From contig NZ_BARG01000047.1 of assembly GCF_000376565.1 (NCBI RefSeq), positions 124,001 through 188,000 on the forward strand: 64,000 bases of DNA, given 5' to 3'. Under the pieces are notes generated by a model. It was given only the letters and a program-made list of their open reading frames with translations, was not told the origin of the DNA and made no database searches. Position numbers and translations under genes: made by a program. Below, piece after piece: positions 8,871 to 21,857 of the stretch (its first letter is position 1; each line of letters begins with the position of its first letter). The DNA comes from Streptomyces hokutonensis (GTDB lineage: Bacteria; Actinomycetota; Actinomycetes; Streptomycetales; Streptomycetaceae).

Positions 8871-10139
8871 TCACCCGAGCGAGGCGAACCACCGTACGAC
8901 GGCCCCCGTCGCCGCCTGCTGGGAGCCCAGATGGCGGGAGCCGCCGTAGTCCGGAGTGCCGAGGTCGACGAGCGGTACGTCGACACCCCGGGCCCGGAAC
9001 GACGCCTGGCAGTGCTCGCTGTTCCCGTTCACGGCCTGCTCGTCGCCCTCGGCGTAGTAGAGCCGCATGGGCATCCTCGGTGTCCAGCCCGTGCACACCC
9101 CGTCGGTGATCCGCAGCGCGGCGGCCAGTCCGCCCGTCGGGTGCTCGATGAGCGCCCGCCCGTGCCGGGTGAGCAGGGCGTCGATCGTGTTCGGCGTCTT
9201 GGCCACGACCTCCTGCCCGGTGTGCGTGCCGTCCAGCAGGCGCTCGATCGTGCGGGAGTACGGCGCCCGGAAGGCCTCGCCCGGGCTGTGGTAGACGTGA
9301 TGGAGCCGGTTGAAGGAGACCAGGGCCAGCGCGGTGTAGATCACGCCGGCCTTCGGGTTCGCCCGCCCGTCCAGCAACGACGGGAACGCCACGTCCCGGA
9401 AGGCGTACGCGCCGCTCACCGGCGCCACCGCCGCGACCCGGAAGCGCGGATCGGCCCCCTCCTGAAGGGCCCGGGTCAGCCCGAGCGCCGCCGACGCCCC
9501 CTGGGAGAAGCCGGTGGCCAGCACCTCGTGCCCCAACTGCCGTCCCACCGTGGGCGCGAGGGAAGCGGCGGCCCGCAGCAGGTCCAGCGCGGCCGTCGTC
9601 TCGGACGGTATGTCCATCCACGCCTGGAGCCCGGGGCCGAGGCCGAGCCCCAGGTAGTCGGGGAGTACGACGGCGAAGCCGGCCGACGCGTAGGTGAGGG
9701 CGGGCGCCTGGCCCCACACCTCCGTCGACACGGAGGCGACATCGCCCTTGAAGAGTTCGGTGCCGTGCGTGAACGACACCGTCCGCAGCCGCCGCTCGCC
9801 ACCGCGCGGGAACGCCAGCAGCCCGCTCGCCGTGGTCGGCCGGCCCTTGGCGTCCACCGTGCGGTAGACCACGCGGTACGTGTCCACGCCGTGGCGGACG
9901 CTTCCCGTGTACCAGTCCGGGCCGTCCTCGTCGCTCTTCAACTCGGCGGTCACCTGCCGCGCGGACAGCGTCCGCAGATGCGTCACCGACACGACACGCC
10001 CCCGCCCCGCGTCGTGCACGGCCTGCGCCGACGCGGCCGGAACCGCCCCCGCCCCCGCGGCCTCCGCGGACACCGAACCGCTCACCACCAGGGCTGCGGC
10101 AACCGAAGACATCACGATCATCCTGCCTGTCCGATTCAT
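8871..10139 (-). CDS. Secreted lipase-family alpha/beta hydrolase
   Basis: Product of 422 residues read from ATG 10139. An N-terminal Sec signal (MNRTGRMIVMSSVAAALVV, then SAEAAGAG) points to export. The body resembles the secretory lipase family (LIP): nucleophile elbow GFSQG near residue 210, preceded by the DYLGLGLG oxyanion region, with late Asp and His residues (YYAEGDEQ, GGSRHLG). It probably cleaves lipid esters outside the cell. Much longer upstream readings of this frame exist, but the signal peptide fixes the start. It is divergent from the small gene at 10288. Confidence 0.85.
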   Translation of the reverse strand: MNRTGRMIVMSSVAAALVVSGSVSAEAAGAGAVPAASAQAVHDAGRGRVVSVTHLRTLSARQVTAELKSDEDGPDWYTGSVRHGVDTYRVVYRTVDAKGRPTTASGLLAFPRGGERRLRTVSFTHGTELFKGDVASVSTEVWGQAPALTYASAGFAVVLPDYLGLGLGPGLQAWMDIPSETTAALDLLRAAASLAPTVGRQLGHEVLATGFSQGASAALGLTRALQEGADPRFRVAAVAPVSGAYAFRDVAFPSLLDGRANPKAGVIYTALALVSFNRLHHVYHSPGEAFRAPYSRTIERLLDGTHTGQEVVAKTPNTIDALLTRHGRALIEHPTGGLAAALRITDGVCTGWTPRMPMRLYYAEGDEQAVNGNSEHCQASFRARGVDVPLVDLGTPDYGGSRHLGSQQAATGAVVRWFASLG

Positions 10140-10287
10140 ACTGCGACGGTACGAACCGGACATCGCGTCCACCATCCGGCCAACCCGCGCTCGGCGGAGG
10201 GGCTTTCCCCCGCCGCAGCCGGGGTGTTGACACGCCACCGGCGACGCCCTGTGGTGCGTACCGCGATGCGAATGACACGCTGTATGT

Positions 10288-10695
10288 ATGAACATCCCTT
10301 TCCTGGGTGACCGGGCCGAGAAGCACCGTATCCACGACGCCGAGGGCATCGCCGAGCTGCTCGCCGAGTGCGAGCTGCTCCGCTCGCACGCTGCCCGGGA
10401 GGGCATCCAACTCGACGACTCCGCAAGCTCGTTGGAGGCACTCGACCAGCTGGTGCCGCGCTGGCGGGACGACGAGGAGACCGTGTCCTGGCTCGGCAAC
10501 GACGCCGGTCTGTATCTGGGCACCGTGATCGTGCGCACGGTGGAGGGCGCCGCCTGGGAGATCCGGCCGGACGGCCAGCCCGTCGTACGGCTGGACTCCG
10601 GGCGCGAGTTCGACGTCGTGGCCTCCGGTCACGAGTGGGCCGCGAGCGGTGTGCCCGAGCTCTCGCAGCTGTACGCGGAGGTCGCCGAAGAGTAA
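10288..10695 (+). CDS. Small acidic protein of unknown function (DUF6278-like)
   Basis: Product of 135 residues, acidic, no signal peptide or membrane segment. The sequence (NIPFLGDRAEKHRIHDAEG at the start, WEIRPDGQPVVRLDSGREFD in the middle) looks like a small Streptomyces-restricted family, possibly DUF6278; this name is from memory. CACGCT at 10276-10281 followed by 6 bases before the ATG may be a weak leaderless -10. No catalytic motif is visible. Confidence 0.75.
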   Translation: MNIPFLGDRAEKHRIHDAEGIAELLAECELLRSHAAREGIQLDDSASSLEALDQLVPRWRDDEETVSWLGNDAGLYLGTVIVRTVEGAAWEIRPDGQPVVRLDSGREFDVVASGHEWAASGVPELSQLYAEVAEE

Positions 10696-10807
10696 GAAGG
10701 GCGTAAATACGGCTAATGCCCGAAAAGTGCGTGTCGTGCGTTAACTCCGTTCTTGTCTGGATAGTTTGCGGCAACCACGACACAGCTGAGAGTGAGTAGG
10801 GCTGGGC

Positions 10808-11551
<744 letters not shown>

Positions 11552-11568
11552 GCGGGGGAGTGCGATCC

Positions 11569-12474
11569 GTGTTCCGTACGACCCGTGTGCTCCTCGTGCT
11601 GCTCCTCGCACTGCTCGCGACCGCCTGCGGCAAGGAGGGCAGCCCGCCCGTGAAGGGCCCGGCCGCCGAGAAACTCCCCAACTACCAAGTGGTGCAAGGC
11701 TTTCAGCTCCCCGACTCCAAGACCTGGAAGCGGGCGAAGAAGCGCGGCTACTTCGTCGTCGGCGCCAAGGAGGACCAGCCCTACCTCGGCGAGAAGGACC
11801 CCGCGACCGGCACCTACTCCGGCTTCGACATCGAGATCGCCAAAATGATGTCGGCCTCCCTCGGCTTCGCCCCGAAGACCGTCCACTTCAAGACGATCGC
11901 CTCGGCCAACCGCGAAACCGCCCTGCAGAACGGCCAGATCGACTACTACGTCGGCACCTACACCATCAACGACATGCGCAAGAAGCTCGTCGGCTTCGCC
12001 GGCCCCTACTACATGGCCGGCCAGTCGCTCCTCGTGCGCAGCGACGAGCACGACATCCACGGCCCGCAGGACCTCGCCGGCAAACGCGTCTGCTCGGCGG
12101 CCGGCTCCACGCCGTACCAGCGCATCAAGGACGACTACCCCAAGGCCCAACTCGTCGCCTACGACACCTACTCGGTCTGTGTCGACAACCTGCTCACCTA
12201 TCAGGTCGACGCCGTCACCACCGACGACGCGATCCTCATCGGCTACGCGGCGAAGGTCCCCGACCAGCTCAAGGTCGTCGGCAAGCCCTTCTCGAAGGAG
12301 CCGTACGGCATCGGTGTCCCGCACGGCGACAACGCCCTGCGGTTCGCCCTCGACGACGCGTTGGAGGCCCGTGAGAAGAACGGCGACTGGAAGAAGGCGT
12401 ACGAGGCGACGCTCGGCCTGTCCGGAGTGCCCGCGCCCACCCCGCCCGCGATCGACCGCTACCCGGCGAGCTGA
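11569..12474 (+). CDS. gluB: Glutamate/polar amino-acid ABC importer, substrate-binding lipoprotein
   Basis: Product of 301 residues from GTG 11569, which has the good Shine-Dalgarno GGGGGAG 8 bases upstream; GTG 11560 lies inside that sequence. The signal peptide ends in a lipobox-like LLATAC, so the mature protein is anchored by a lipid on Cys outside the membrane. The body is a type 3 solute-binding protein (YFVVGAKEDQPYLG, YSGFDIEIAKMM, QIDYYVGTYTIND). It captures an acidic or polar amino acid for the permeases. Confidence 0.9.
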   Translation: MFRTTRVLLVLLLALLATACGKEGSPPVKGPAAEKLPNYQVVQGFQLPDSKTWKRAKKRGYFVVGAKEDQPYLGEKDPATGTYSGFDIEIAKMMSASLGFAPKTVHFKTIASANRETALQNGQIDYYVGTYTINDMRKKLVGFAGPYYMAGQSLLVRSDEHDIHGPQDLAGKRVCSAAGSTPYQRIKDDYPKAQLVAYDTYSVCVDNLLTYQVDAVTTDDAILIGYAAKVPDQLKVVGKPFSKEPYGIGVPHGDNALRFALDDALEAREKNGDWKKAYEATLGLSGVPAPTPPAIDRYPAS

Positions 12475-12485
12475 GCGAGGCCGAT

Positions 12486-13130
12486 GTGAACGTACTGACA
12501 GACAACTTCTCGACCTTCGGCGACGGCTTCCTCGGCACCGTCGAACTCACCGTCTACGCCTCGGTGTTGGCGCTCGTCCTCGGCTTCCTGATGGCGTCCT
12601 TCCGGGTCGCCCCCGTCGGTTCGCTGCGCGTGTTCGGCACCGTGTGGGTGACCGTGCTGCGCAACACCCCGCTCACCCTGCTGTTCTTCGCGGTGCTGCT
12701 CGGCCTGCCGCGCTTCGGACTCGTGCTGCCCTTCAAGGTGTTCGCGGTCCTCGCGCTCGGCTGCTACACCTCGGCGTTCATCTGCGAGGCGCTGCGCTCC
12801 GGCATCAACACCGTGCCCAGAGGACAGGGCGAGGCGGCCCGCAGCCTCGGGATGTCCTTCGGGCAGAGCCTCGGCCTGGTCGTGCTGCCGCAGGCGTTCC
12901 GCTCGGTGATCCCGCCGGTCGGCTCCACCCTCATCGCCCTCGCCAAGAACTCGGCGATCGCGGGCGCCTTCAGCGTCACCGAACTCCTCGGCACCTACCG
13001 GACGTTGAGCGAGCTCGGCTACAACATCGTCTGGACCTTCGTCTGGATCGCCCTCGGCTACCTGATCATCACCCTCGCCATCAGCGCGCTGTTCAACGCG
13101 CTGGAGAGGAAGTGGGGAGTCGCCCGATGA
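12486..13130 (+). CDS. gluC: Amino-acid ABC importer permease 1
   Basis: Product of 214 residues with about five transmembrane helices. The EAA loop (RGQGEAARSLGMSFGQ, ending VVLPQAF) that docks onto the ATPase lies near residues 115-140. It pairs with the next permease to form the channel. GTG start at 12486; the stop overlaps the next gene (ATGA), indicating coupled translation. Confidence 0.9.
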   Translation: MNVLTDNFSTFGDGFLGTVELTVYASVLALVLGFLMASFRVAPVGSLRVFGTVWVTVLRNTPLTLLFFAVLLGLPRFGLVLPFKVFAVLALGCYTSAFICEALRSGINTVPRGQGEAARSLGMSFGQSLGLVVLPQAFRSVIPPVGSTLIALAKNSAIAGAFSVTELLGTYRTLSELGYNIVWTFVWIALGYLIITLAISALFNALERKWGVAR

Positions 13131-13984
13131 CCACCGCCAACGCCCTCTACGACGTCCCCGGCCCCAAGACCCGCAAACGGCACCGCCTTTACGGCATCGC
13201 GTCCACCGTCGTCATCCTCGGCCTCCTCGCCTGGATCCTCTATCTCCTGTTCGACACCGACCAGTTCACGTACACGAAGTGGATGCCCTTCGAGTACAAG
13301 GGAATTCAGGAACTCCTGCTGCGCGGCCTCGGCAACACCCTCAAGGCCTTCGGGCTGGCGGCCGTACTGTCACTGGCGCTTGGGACCCTGCTGGCCGTAG
13401 GACGCCTTTCGGACCACCGCCCGGTGCGCTGGCTGTCCACCCTGCTCGTGGAGTTCTTCCGCGCCATGCCCGTCCTGGTGATGATCTTCTTCATCTTCGT
13501 GGCGCTCAAGGTGCAGCCGCTGCCCGCACTGGTCGCCGGACTCACCCTCTACAACGGCTCGGTGCTCGCCGAGGTCTTCCGCTCCGGCGTCAACAGCGTC
13601 GAACGCGGCCAGCGGGAGGCCGCGTTCGCACTCGGCATGCGCAAGACCCAGGTGATGTCCTACGTGCTCGTGCCGCAGGCGGTACGGGCCATGCTGCCCG
13701 CGATCATCAGCCAGCTGGTGGTCGCCCTGAAGGACACCTCGCTGGGCTATCTGATCACCTATGAGGAGTTTCTCCACGCCGGGAAGCTGATCGCGTCGAA
13801 CCTCGACTACGATTTGCCGTTCATCCCCGTGGTGATGGTGATTTCGCCGATCTACATCGGGATGTGCATGCTGCTCTCCTGGTTCGCCGGATGGGTGTCC
13901 CGCCGGGAGCAGCGCAGTCCCAAGACCGAGGCCGTGGACGTGGCCCCGGCCGAACCAGGGATGCTGCTGCCGCGGGTGCAGTAG
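13127..13984 (+). CDS. gluD: Amino-acid ABC importer permease 2
   Basis: Product of 285 residues. A cytoplasmic N-terminus precedes a first helix (near residues 25-45), followed by a periplasmic-type loop and the core permease domain. The EAA loop is RGQREAAFALGMRKTQ, then VLVPQAVRAMLP. The C-terminal tail is hydrophilic. It is the last gene of the operon. It ends 37 bases before the convergent S15 hydrolase; the 12-base palindrome GGGCACGTGCCC (13991-14002) lies in that gap. Confidence 0.9.
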   Translation: MTTANALYDVPGPKTRKRHRLYGIASTVVILGLLAWILYLLFDTDQFTYTKWMPFEYKGIQELLLRGLGNTLKAFGLAAVLSLALGTLLAVGRLSDHRPVRWLSTLLVEFFRAMPVLVMIFFIFVALKVQPLPALVAGLTLYNGSVLAEVFRSGVNSVERGQREAAFALGMRKTQVMSYVLVPQAVRAMLPAIISQLVVALKDTSLGYLITYEEFLHAGKLIASNLDYDLPFIPVVMVISPIYIGMCMLLSWFAGWVSRREQRSPKTEAVDVAPAEPGMLLPRVQ

Positions 13985-14021
13985 TAGAGAGGGCACGTGC
14001 CCGCCCGGCGGCAGCCGGAGA

Positions 14022-15590
14022 TCACTGCTCGCGCAGCGGGATCGACACGTACGACGGGTCGTTCGCAGGCGAGGAGAAGGTCAGCTGCGCGCCGGTCGGG
14101 TTGTGCTCGATGTAGAGAGGGTCGACCGTGTCGACGACCAGGGCGAGATGGTGCCCTGCCGGGACGTCGTAGGCCGTGGAGAACAACTCCAGGTCCACAC
14201 CGAACGGCTTGCCGGGCGTCTGCCCGTGCCAGGTGTACGGCGCGTTGCTGACCAGCTTGCCGAGGCCGAGCGGGCCCACGTCGTAGAGGTACGCGACGAG
14301 GGTGCCGCTCTCCTTGGTGTCCGTGACCGTTGTATGCAACTTCACGGTACCGCGCACCTGTTGGGCGCTCTGGTACTTCGCCGACTGCCATACGGCGGCC
14401 CAGCGGCGCGGCAGCAGCGGGACCCATGCGACCGGTGGCACCTGGGCGACCTGGTCGAGGATGCTGGACAGGAAGACGATGCCGCCGTCCGCGCCCGAGT
14501 CGACGTTGGTGTGGATGGTGGTCGTGCCCGCGAGGTCGATCTTCTTGCGGGTCGCGCCGACCGACTTCCAGTCCGGATAGCCCTCGTAGCCGCCCGTGGA
14601 ACGGGACTTGAGTTCCACGGGGTCCTCACGGTTGATCCCGTTGTCCTCGCCCTTGAGGTAGTGGTCGAACCAGCGCTCGGTGTCCGTCCACACGTCGTTG
14701 GGCAGCCCGAAAAGGCCGGTCAGCTCGGCGGTGGCGTGGTCGCCGGGGCGGAGTTCCAGCCGCTTGGGGCCGGTCAACTCGCCGTAGAAGTCGGCTATTT
14801 GGTTGGGCGGGAAGATCGTGTCGCCCCAGGCGTTGGCGAGCATGATCGCCGCGCCGTTCTTGTTGATCTGATCGACATAGGTCGCGGGGGAACGTTCCTT
14901 CCCCCAGTCGATCAACTCCTGTTCCTTGGACAGGTCGGAGGCGAAGAAGTCCTTGAAGACCTGGCTCGTCTCCGCGCTCGGCCGGCCGGTGACGAGGCCG
15001 ACGCCGTCCAGCAGGGCGGTAGCCTGGGAGTGTTCGGTGCGGCCCGAGTAGATCGAGTCGATCAGGTCCGCCCAGCCGCTGAGCGAGGCAACTGCCTTGA
15101 TCCGCTTGTCGTGTGCGGCGGCGAGGAGGCTGATGCCGGCGCCGTACGACACGCCCGCCATGCCGATGTGCCCCGCGTCGGACGGGGTGTTGGCGAGCGC
15201 CCAGTCGATGACCTTGGACGCGTCGGCCACGTCGGCCGGGCCGCCGACCTCTATCCCGCCGCCGGACTGCCAGAAGCCGCGGACGTTGTAACTCACCACG
15301 ACATAGCCGGAGTTCGCGAGCTTCTCGGCCTGAGCGAGGTACTGGACCTGGGGGAAGCCCCAGCTCGTGGGCAGGACGATGAGGGGGTAGCGGTGCGAGC
15401 CGTCCGCGTCCGCCGGCGTGACGACGTTCGCCGCGAGCTTCGTACCGCCGTCGCCCGCGATGTCGACGAAGCGGACGCCGCTGGTGGCGGCCTGGGCGGC
15501 GGGGGCGAACCCGAGGACACCTCCGGCGACGAGAGTCGCGGAGACGGCGACCGCGGCGGTCGTACGCAGGGACTGGCGACGGTTTCGCAC
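14022..15590 (-). CDS. Secreted S15/CocE-NonD-type serine hydrolase (X-Pro dipeptidyl-peptidase-like)
   Basis: Product of 522 residues. GTG 15590 has GAGGAG 8-9 bases upstream and opens a twin-Arg/Sec-like signal (MRNRRQSLRTTAAV, cleavage near AQA-A). The peptidase S15 domain shows the oxyanion region TSWGFPQVQY, nucleophile GVSYG near residue 145, and late Asp/His (NAWGDTIFPP, RPGDHATAE). A C-terminal jelly-roll domain (about 370-520) matches the X-Pro DPP C-terminal type. It probably cleaves peptides or esters outside the cell; relatives include cocaine esterase and glutaryl acylase, so the substrate is open. Confidence 0.85.
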   Translation of the reverse strand: MRNRRQSLRTTAAVAVSATLVAGGVLGFAPAAQAATSGVRFVDIAGDGGTKLAANVVTPADADGSHRYPLIVLPTSWGFPQVQYLAQAEKLANSGYVVVSYNVRGFWQSGGGIEVGGPADVADASKVIDWALANTPSDAGHIGMAGVSYGAGISLLAAAHDKRIKAVASLSGWADLIDSIYSGRTEHSQATALLDGVGLVTGRPSAETSQVFKDFFASDLSKEQELIDWGKERSPATYVDQINKNGAAIMLANAWGDTIFPPNQIADFYGELTGPKRLELRPGDHATAELTGLFGLPNDVWTDTERWFDHYLKGEDNGINREDPVELKSRSTGGYEGYPDWKSVGATRKKIDLAGTTTIHTNVDSGADGGIVFLSSILDQVAQVPPVAWVPLLPRRWAAVWQSAKYQSAQQVRGTVKLHTTVTDTKESGTLVAYLYDVGPLGLGKLVSNAPYTWHGQTPGKPFGVDLELFSTAYDVPAGHHLALVVDTVDPLYIEHNPTGAQLTFSSPANDPSYVSIPLREQ

Positions 15591-15629
15591 GGGTCACTCC
15601 TCACACGTGTCAATGCAAAGTGACCCGAC

Positions 15630-15684
15630 GGTAACCGCAACCCTTTACCTGAGGTAACCCGTGGGTAAGTTACGTGCCAGTAAC
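15630..15684 (-). promoter_or_regulatory. Cluster of GTAAC boxes upstream of the S15 hydrolase
   Basis: The 116-base gap upstream of the gene holds GGTAACC at 15630 and again at 15653, a TTACC-TGA-GGTAA dyad (15645-15657), GTTAC at 15669 and GTAAC at 15680. The repeated box and dyad suggest an activator or repressor site controlling this secreted enzyme. Confidence 0.4.
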
Positions 15685-15706
15685 GATTGTTGACGTGTGT
15701 GTGACT

Positions 15707-16462
15707 TCAGGAGGCGCGGTGCGAACTCCGTGGTGCCGGTGCAGGCAGGGGCGTTTCTGCGGCCCGAGTCACGTCCGCCACCAGCTCCACCACATCGGGG
15801 CCGTACGCCTGCGAGTTGACCACCTTCAGGAGCAGGACGAAGGTGTTGCCGCCGTGTTTGCGGGCCAGCTTCTCGTGGTTGCGGGCGAGATAGCGGCTCG
15901 CCGCCTGGTTGGTGATCGCGCGCTGGCCGCAGAAGAGGAACACCGGCCGCGCGCCGCCCAGTTGGCCGGCGGTGAGCCGGGCGAGAAGCACGTACTCGCC
16001 CTTGCCGGGATCGAGTCGGTAGCGCTCGCTGCCTATTTGGAACGCGCCCCGGTCCGGCCCCGGCTCCGGGTCGACGTTGACGCGGATGCCGGGCAGCAGG
16101 GACGCCAGATGCGCGGCCATCCGACGGTTGGAGGCCGGGCCGCCCACGCAGAACTCGGTGCGTTCGCCGAAGCCCTGCTGGGCCGCGTCGTGCGCGACGA
16201 CCTGGGCGTGCGCGTTGCAGTCCTTGATCAGGGCGGCGAGTTCGAGGAGGGCGAACACGTCGTGCCGCATCACCGTGAGCTCGGGGCCGCCCGCCTCGCG
16301 GTTGACCACGAGCAGCGACTCGGAGTTGTCGGGCAGCCCGAAGAACGCCTGCTTGCGCCGGAGTCTGCGCTTCCACAGGTAGGTGCGGGCGAGCCAGCCG
16401 AGCGCGGCACTGAGGCCGGCGGCGACCACGCCCAGAACGATGTTGCGCACGTCGTCATTCAT
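15707..16462 (-). CDS. Membrane-anchored protein of unknown function
   Basis: Product of 251 residues from ATG 16462. One N-terminal transmembrane helix (IVLGVVAAGLSAALGWLA, residues 8-25) is followed by a basic stop-transfer (WKRRLRRKQ), so the remaining soluble domain is probably cytoplasmic. That domain carries FLFCGQRAITNQAASRY and FVLLLKVVNSQAYGPDV, which I do not recognise. TAACAT at 16471-16476 lies 8 bases before the ATG and suggests a leaderless start; there is no Shine-Dalgarno. Confidence 0.75.
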   Translation of the reverse strand: MNDDVRNIVLGVVAAGLSAALGWLARTYLWKRRLRRKQAFFGLPDNSESLLVVNREAGGPELTVMRHDVFALLELAALIKDCNAHAQVVAHDAAQQGFGERTEFCVGGPASNRRMAAHLASLLPGIRVNVDPEPGPDRGAFQIGSERYRLDPGKGEYVLLARLTAGQLGGARPVFLFCGQRAITNQAASRYLARNHEKLARKHGGNTFVLLLKVVNSQAYGPDVVELVADVTRAAETPLPAPAPRSSHRAS

Positions 16463-16470
16463 GGGCGCGC

Positions 16471-16476
16471 ATGTTA
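16471..16476 (-). promoter_or_regulatory. -10 element of a leaderless promoter for the membrane-anchored unknown
   Basis: TAACAT on the minus strand, 8 bases before the ATG at 16462. Confidence 0.4.
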
Positions 16477-16605
16477 GCGGCCCGATGTGGCTGGTACGTA
16501 CCGGTGTTCGACGTGTGACGTTCGTGTGGCGGCGGCCGGAAGCGGTCTGTCGGGGCCCGTGCCAGGTGGATACGCTGCGCGGACGGTTCTGGACTGGAGG
16601 TACGG

Positions 16606-18391
16606 ATGCGTCGCCCTGTGGCACGGAAACTGTCGGTCCTGGCGGTCTCGGCCGCCGTGGTGTCGGTCGGGGCAGCGGCCCCACCCGCCGCGACGAGCAG
16701 CAGCACACCGACGAAGGTTCCGGTCGCCGTCGGCTACGGCGGCGCCGTGGCGAGCGTCGACGCGGACGCCACCGCCGCCGGTATCGAGGTCCTCAAGAAG
16801 GGTGGCAACGCGGTCGACGCGGCCGTCGCCACCGCCGCCGCGCTCGGCGTCACCGAGCCCTACTCCTCCGGCATCGGCGGAGGCGGCTACTTCGTCTACT
16901 ACGACGCCAAGTCCCGTACGGTGCACACCATCGACGGCCGCGAGACCGCGCCGCTGACCGCCGACTCCAACCTCTTCGTGGAGAACGGCAAGGCCCTCGC
17001 CTTCGCCGACGCCGTCAGCAGCGGCCTCAGCGTCGGCACCCCGGGCACGCCCGCCACCTGGCAGACGGCCCTCGACCAGTGGGGGAGCAAGAAGCTCGGT
17101 ACGGTCCTCAAGCCCGCCGAGCGGATCGCCAGCGACGGCTTCACGGTCGACGACACCTTCCGCACCCAGACGGCGGCCAACGAGACCCGCTTCCGCTACT
17201 TCCCGGACACCGCCAAGCTGTTCCTGCCGGGCGGCGCGCTGCCGGTCGTCGGATCGACCTTCAAGAACCCCGAACTCGCCGCCACGTACAAGGAGTTGGG
17301 CAAGAAGGGGATCGGAGACATTTATCGCGGTGCCCTCGGCAAGGACATCCTCGCCACGGTCAACACCCCGAAGGTGGACGCGAGTTCGGGCTGGAACGCC
17401 CGCCCCGGCAAACTGGCCGCCGAGGACCTCGCGGCCTACCGCGCCAAGCTCCAGGCGCCCACGAAGACGACGTACCGCGGACTCGGCGTCTACTCCATCG
17501 CGCCCTCCTCCTCCGGCGGCACGACCGTCGGCGAGGCCCTCAACATCCTTGAGAAGACGGACCTTTCGAAGGCCAGCGAGGTCCAGTACCTGCACCACTA
17601 CATCGAGGCCAGCCGGATCGCGTTCGCGGACCGGGGGCGCTGGGTCGGCGACCCCGCCTTCGAGGACGTACCGACGAAGGAACTCCTCTCGCAGAAGTTC
17701 GCCGACTCACGCGCCTGCCTCATCAAGGACGACGCGGTGCTCACCAGCCCGCTGGCCCCCGCCGACCCGCGCAACCCGACCGCCTGCACCGCCACCGGGA
17801 CGGCCGCCCCGACGACCTACGAGGGCGAGAACACCACTCACCTCACCGTCGCCGACAAGTGGGGCAACGTCGTCTCCTACACGCTCACCATCGAGCAGAC
17901 CGGCGGCAGCGCGATGACCGTGCCCGGGCGTGGCTTCCTGCTCAACAACGAGCTGACCGACTTCTCCTTCACCCCGGCCAATCCGGCCGTCCACGACCCG
18001 AACCTCCCGGGTCCGGGCAAGCGCCCGCGCTCGTCGATCTCGCCGACGATCGTCCTCGACAAGCACAACAAGCCCGTCGTGGCGCTCGGTTCGCCCGGTG
18101 GCGCGACCATCATCACGACCGTGCTGCAGACCCTCACGGAGTTCCTGGACCGGGGGCTTCCGCTGGTCGACGCGATCGCGGCGCCGCGCGCGAGTCAGCG
18201 CAACGCGGCCAACACGGAGCTCGAACCGGCGCTCTACAACAGCGACTTGAAGACCCAGTTGCAAGCTATCGGGCACTCCTTCACCTTGAACCCGGAGATC
18301 GGGGCGGCGACCGGTGTGCAGCGGCTGCCGAACGGGGAGTGGTTGGCCGCCGCGGAGAAGGTACGGCGCGGTGGCGGCTCGGCGGCGGTGG

Positions 18392-18408
<17 letters not shown>
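16606..18408 (+). CDS. ggt: Secreted gamma-glutamyltransferase
   Basis: Product of 600 residues, standard for GGT. The N-terminal signal peptide (MRRPVARKLSVLAVSAAVV) suggests an exported enzyme. The large subunit contains GIGGGGYFVYYD; the self-cleavage and catalytic threonine opens the small subunit at TTHLTVADKWGNVVSYT near residue 405, followed by GFLLNNELTDF. It transfers or hydrolyses the gamma-glutamyl group of glutathione and similar compounds. GGAGG precedes ATG 16606. Its last 17 bases overlap the convergent clp gene. Confidence 0.9.
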
Positions 18409-20968
<2,560 letters not shown>

Positions 20969-21042
20969 CAATCCACCATGGCACGGGCCACTGCGTGGGG
21001 CATGCGCAAGTTTGGGTTGTTGTGCGGGCGCGGGTGCGTTGT

Positions 21043-21070
21043 GGCTGGTCGCGCAGTTCCCCGCGCCCCT
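21043..21070 (-). repeat. Copy 1 of a 28-bp dispersed intergenic repeat
   Basis: The minus strand reads AGGGGCGCGGGGAACTGCGC followed by GACCAGCC. An identical 28-base copy in the opposite orientation lies at 29086-29113. It sits in the 114-base gap between the methionine aminopeptidase and clp genes. From memory, this sequence recurs between genes across Streptomyces genomes. Confidence 0.75.
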
Positions 21071-21082
21071 GGGTGGGACCGC

Positions 21083-21853
21083 TTACCGGCGCTCGGTCAG
21101 CACCCTGGGCCCTGCATCCGTAATCGCCACCGTGTGTTCCACGTGGGCCGCCCTCGAGCCGTCGTTCGTGCGGAGGGTCCAGCCGTCGGGTGCCTCGTGG
21201 TAGCCGTCCTTGCCGCTCGCGATCAGCATGGGCTCGATCGCGAGGGCCATTCCGTGGCGGAGGGGGAGGCCGCGGCCGGGGCGGCCCTCGTTCGGGACGC
21301 CGGGGTCCTCGTGCATCTGGCGGCCGATGCCGTGGCCGCCGAAGCCCTGGGGGATGCCGTAGCCGGCCGTACGGCACACCGTGCCGATCGCGTGGGCGAT
21401 GTCGCCGATGCGGTTGCCCACGACGGCCGCCGCGATGCCCGCCGCGAGGGCGCGCTCGGCGGTGTCGATCAGGCGGACGTCGGCGGGGCGCGGTGTGCCG
21501 ACGGTGAAGCTGATCGCCGAGTCGCCGGCCCAGCCGCCCAGCTTCGCGCCGAAGTCGATCGAGACCAGGTCGCCGTCGCGCAGCCGGTAGCCGTCCGGGA
21601 TGCCGTGCACGATCGCGTCGTTCACCGAGGCGCAGACGACCGCAGGGAACGGGGTGGGCGCGAACGAGGGGCGGTAGCCGAGGAAGGGCGAGGTCGCGCC
21701 CGCCCCGCGCAGTACGTCGTGCGCCAACTCGTCCAGTTCCAGCAGGGATACGCCCACGTCGGCGGCCTTCTTCACGGCCGTGAGGGCGCGGGCCACGACC
21801 TGGCCCGCCTCGTACATCGCATCGAGAGACGTGTCCGTCTTGAGTTCCACCAT
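21083..21853 (-). CDS. map: Type I methionine aminopeptidase
   Basis: Product of 256 residues. Metal ligands D100 and D111 (SIDFGAKLGGWAGD), H174 (GGHGIG), E207 (AIEPM) and E239 (HVEH) plus substrate-binding H83 are all present. It removes the initiator methionine from new proteins in the cytoplasm. No N-terminal zinc-finger extension is present. The ATG at 21853 is 7 bases after a TATAGT -10, so the message is probably leaderless. The divergent XRE gene starts only 32 bases away, suggesting this is a regulated secondary copy rather than the ribosomal-operon map gene. Confidence 0.9.
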   Translation of the reverse strand: MVELKTDTSLDAMYEAGQVVARALTAVKKAADVGVSLLELDELAHDVLRGAGATSPFLGYRPSFAPTPFPAVVCASVNDAIVHGIPDGYRLRDGDLVSIDFGAKLGGWAGDSAISFTVGTPRPADVRLIDTAERALAAGIAAAVVGNRIGDIAHAIGTVCRTAGYGIPQGFGGHGIGRQMHEDPGVPNEGRPGRGLPLRHGMALAIEPMLIASGKDGYHEAPDGWTLRTNDGSRAAHVEHTVAITDAGPRVLTERR

Positions 21854-21857
21854 GCCA

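Noticed and set aside
13991..14002. GGGCACGTGCCC palindrome between convergent genes as a terminator
   Set aside because: It has no loop, so it would fold poorly as an RNA hairpin; it may be a protein site or chance.
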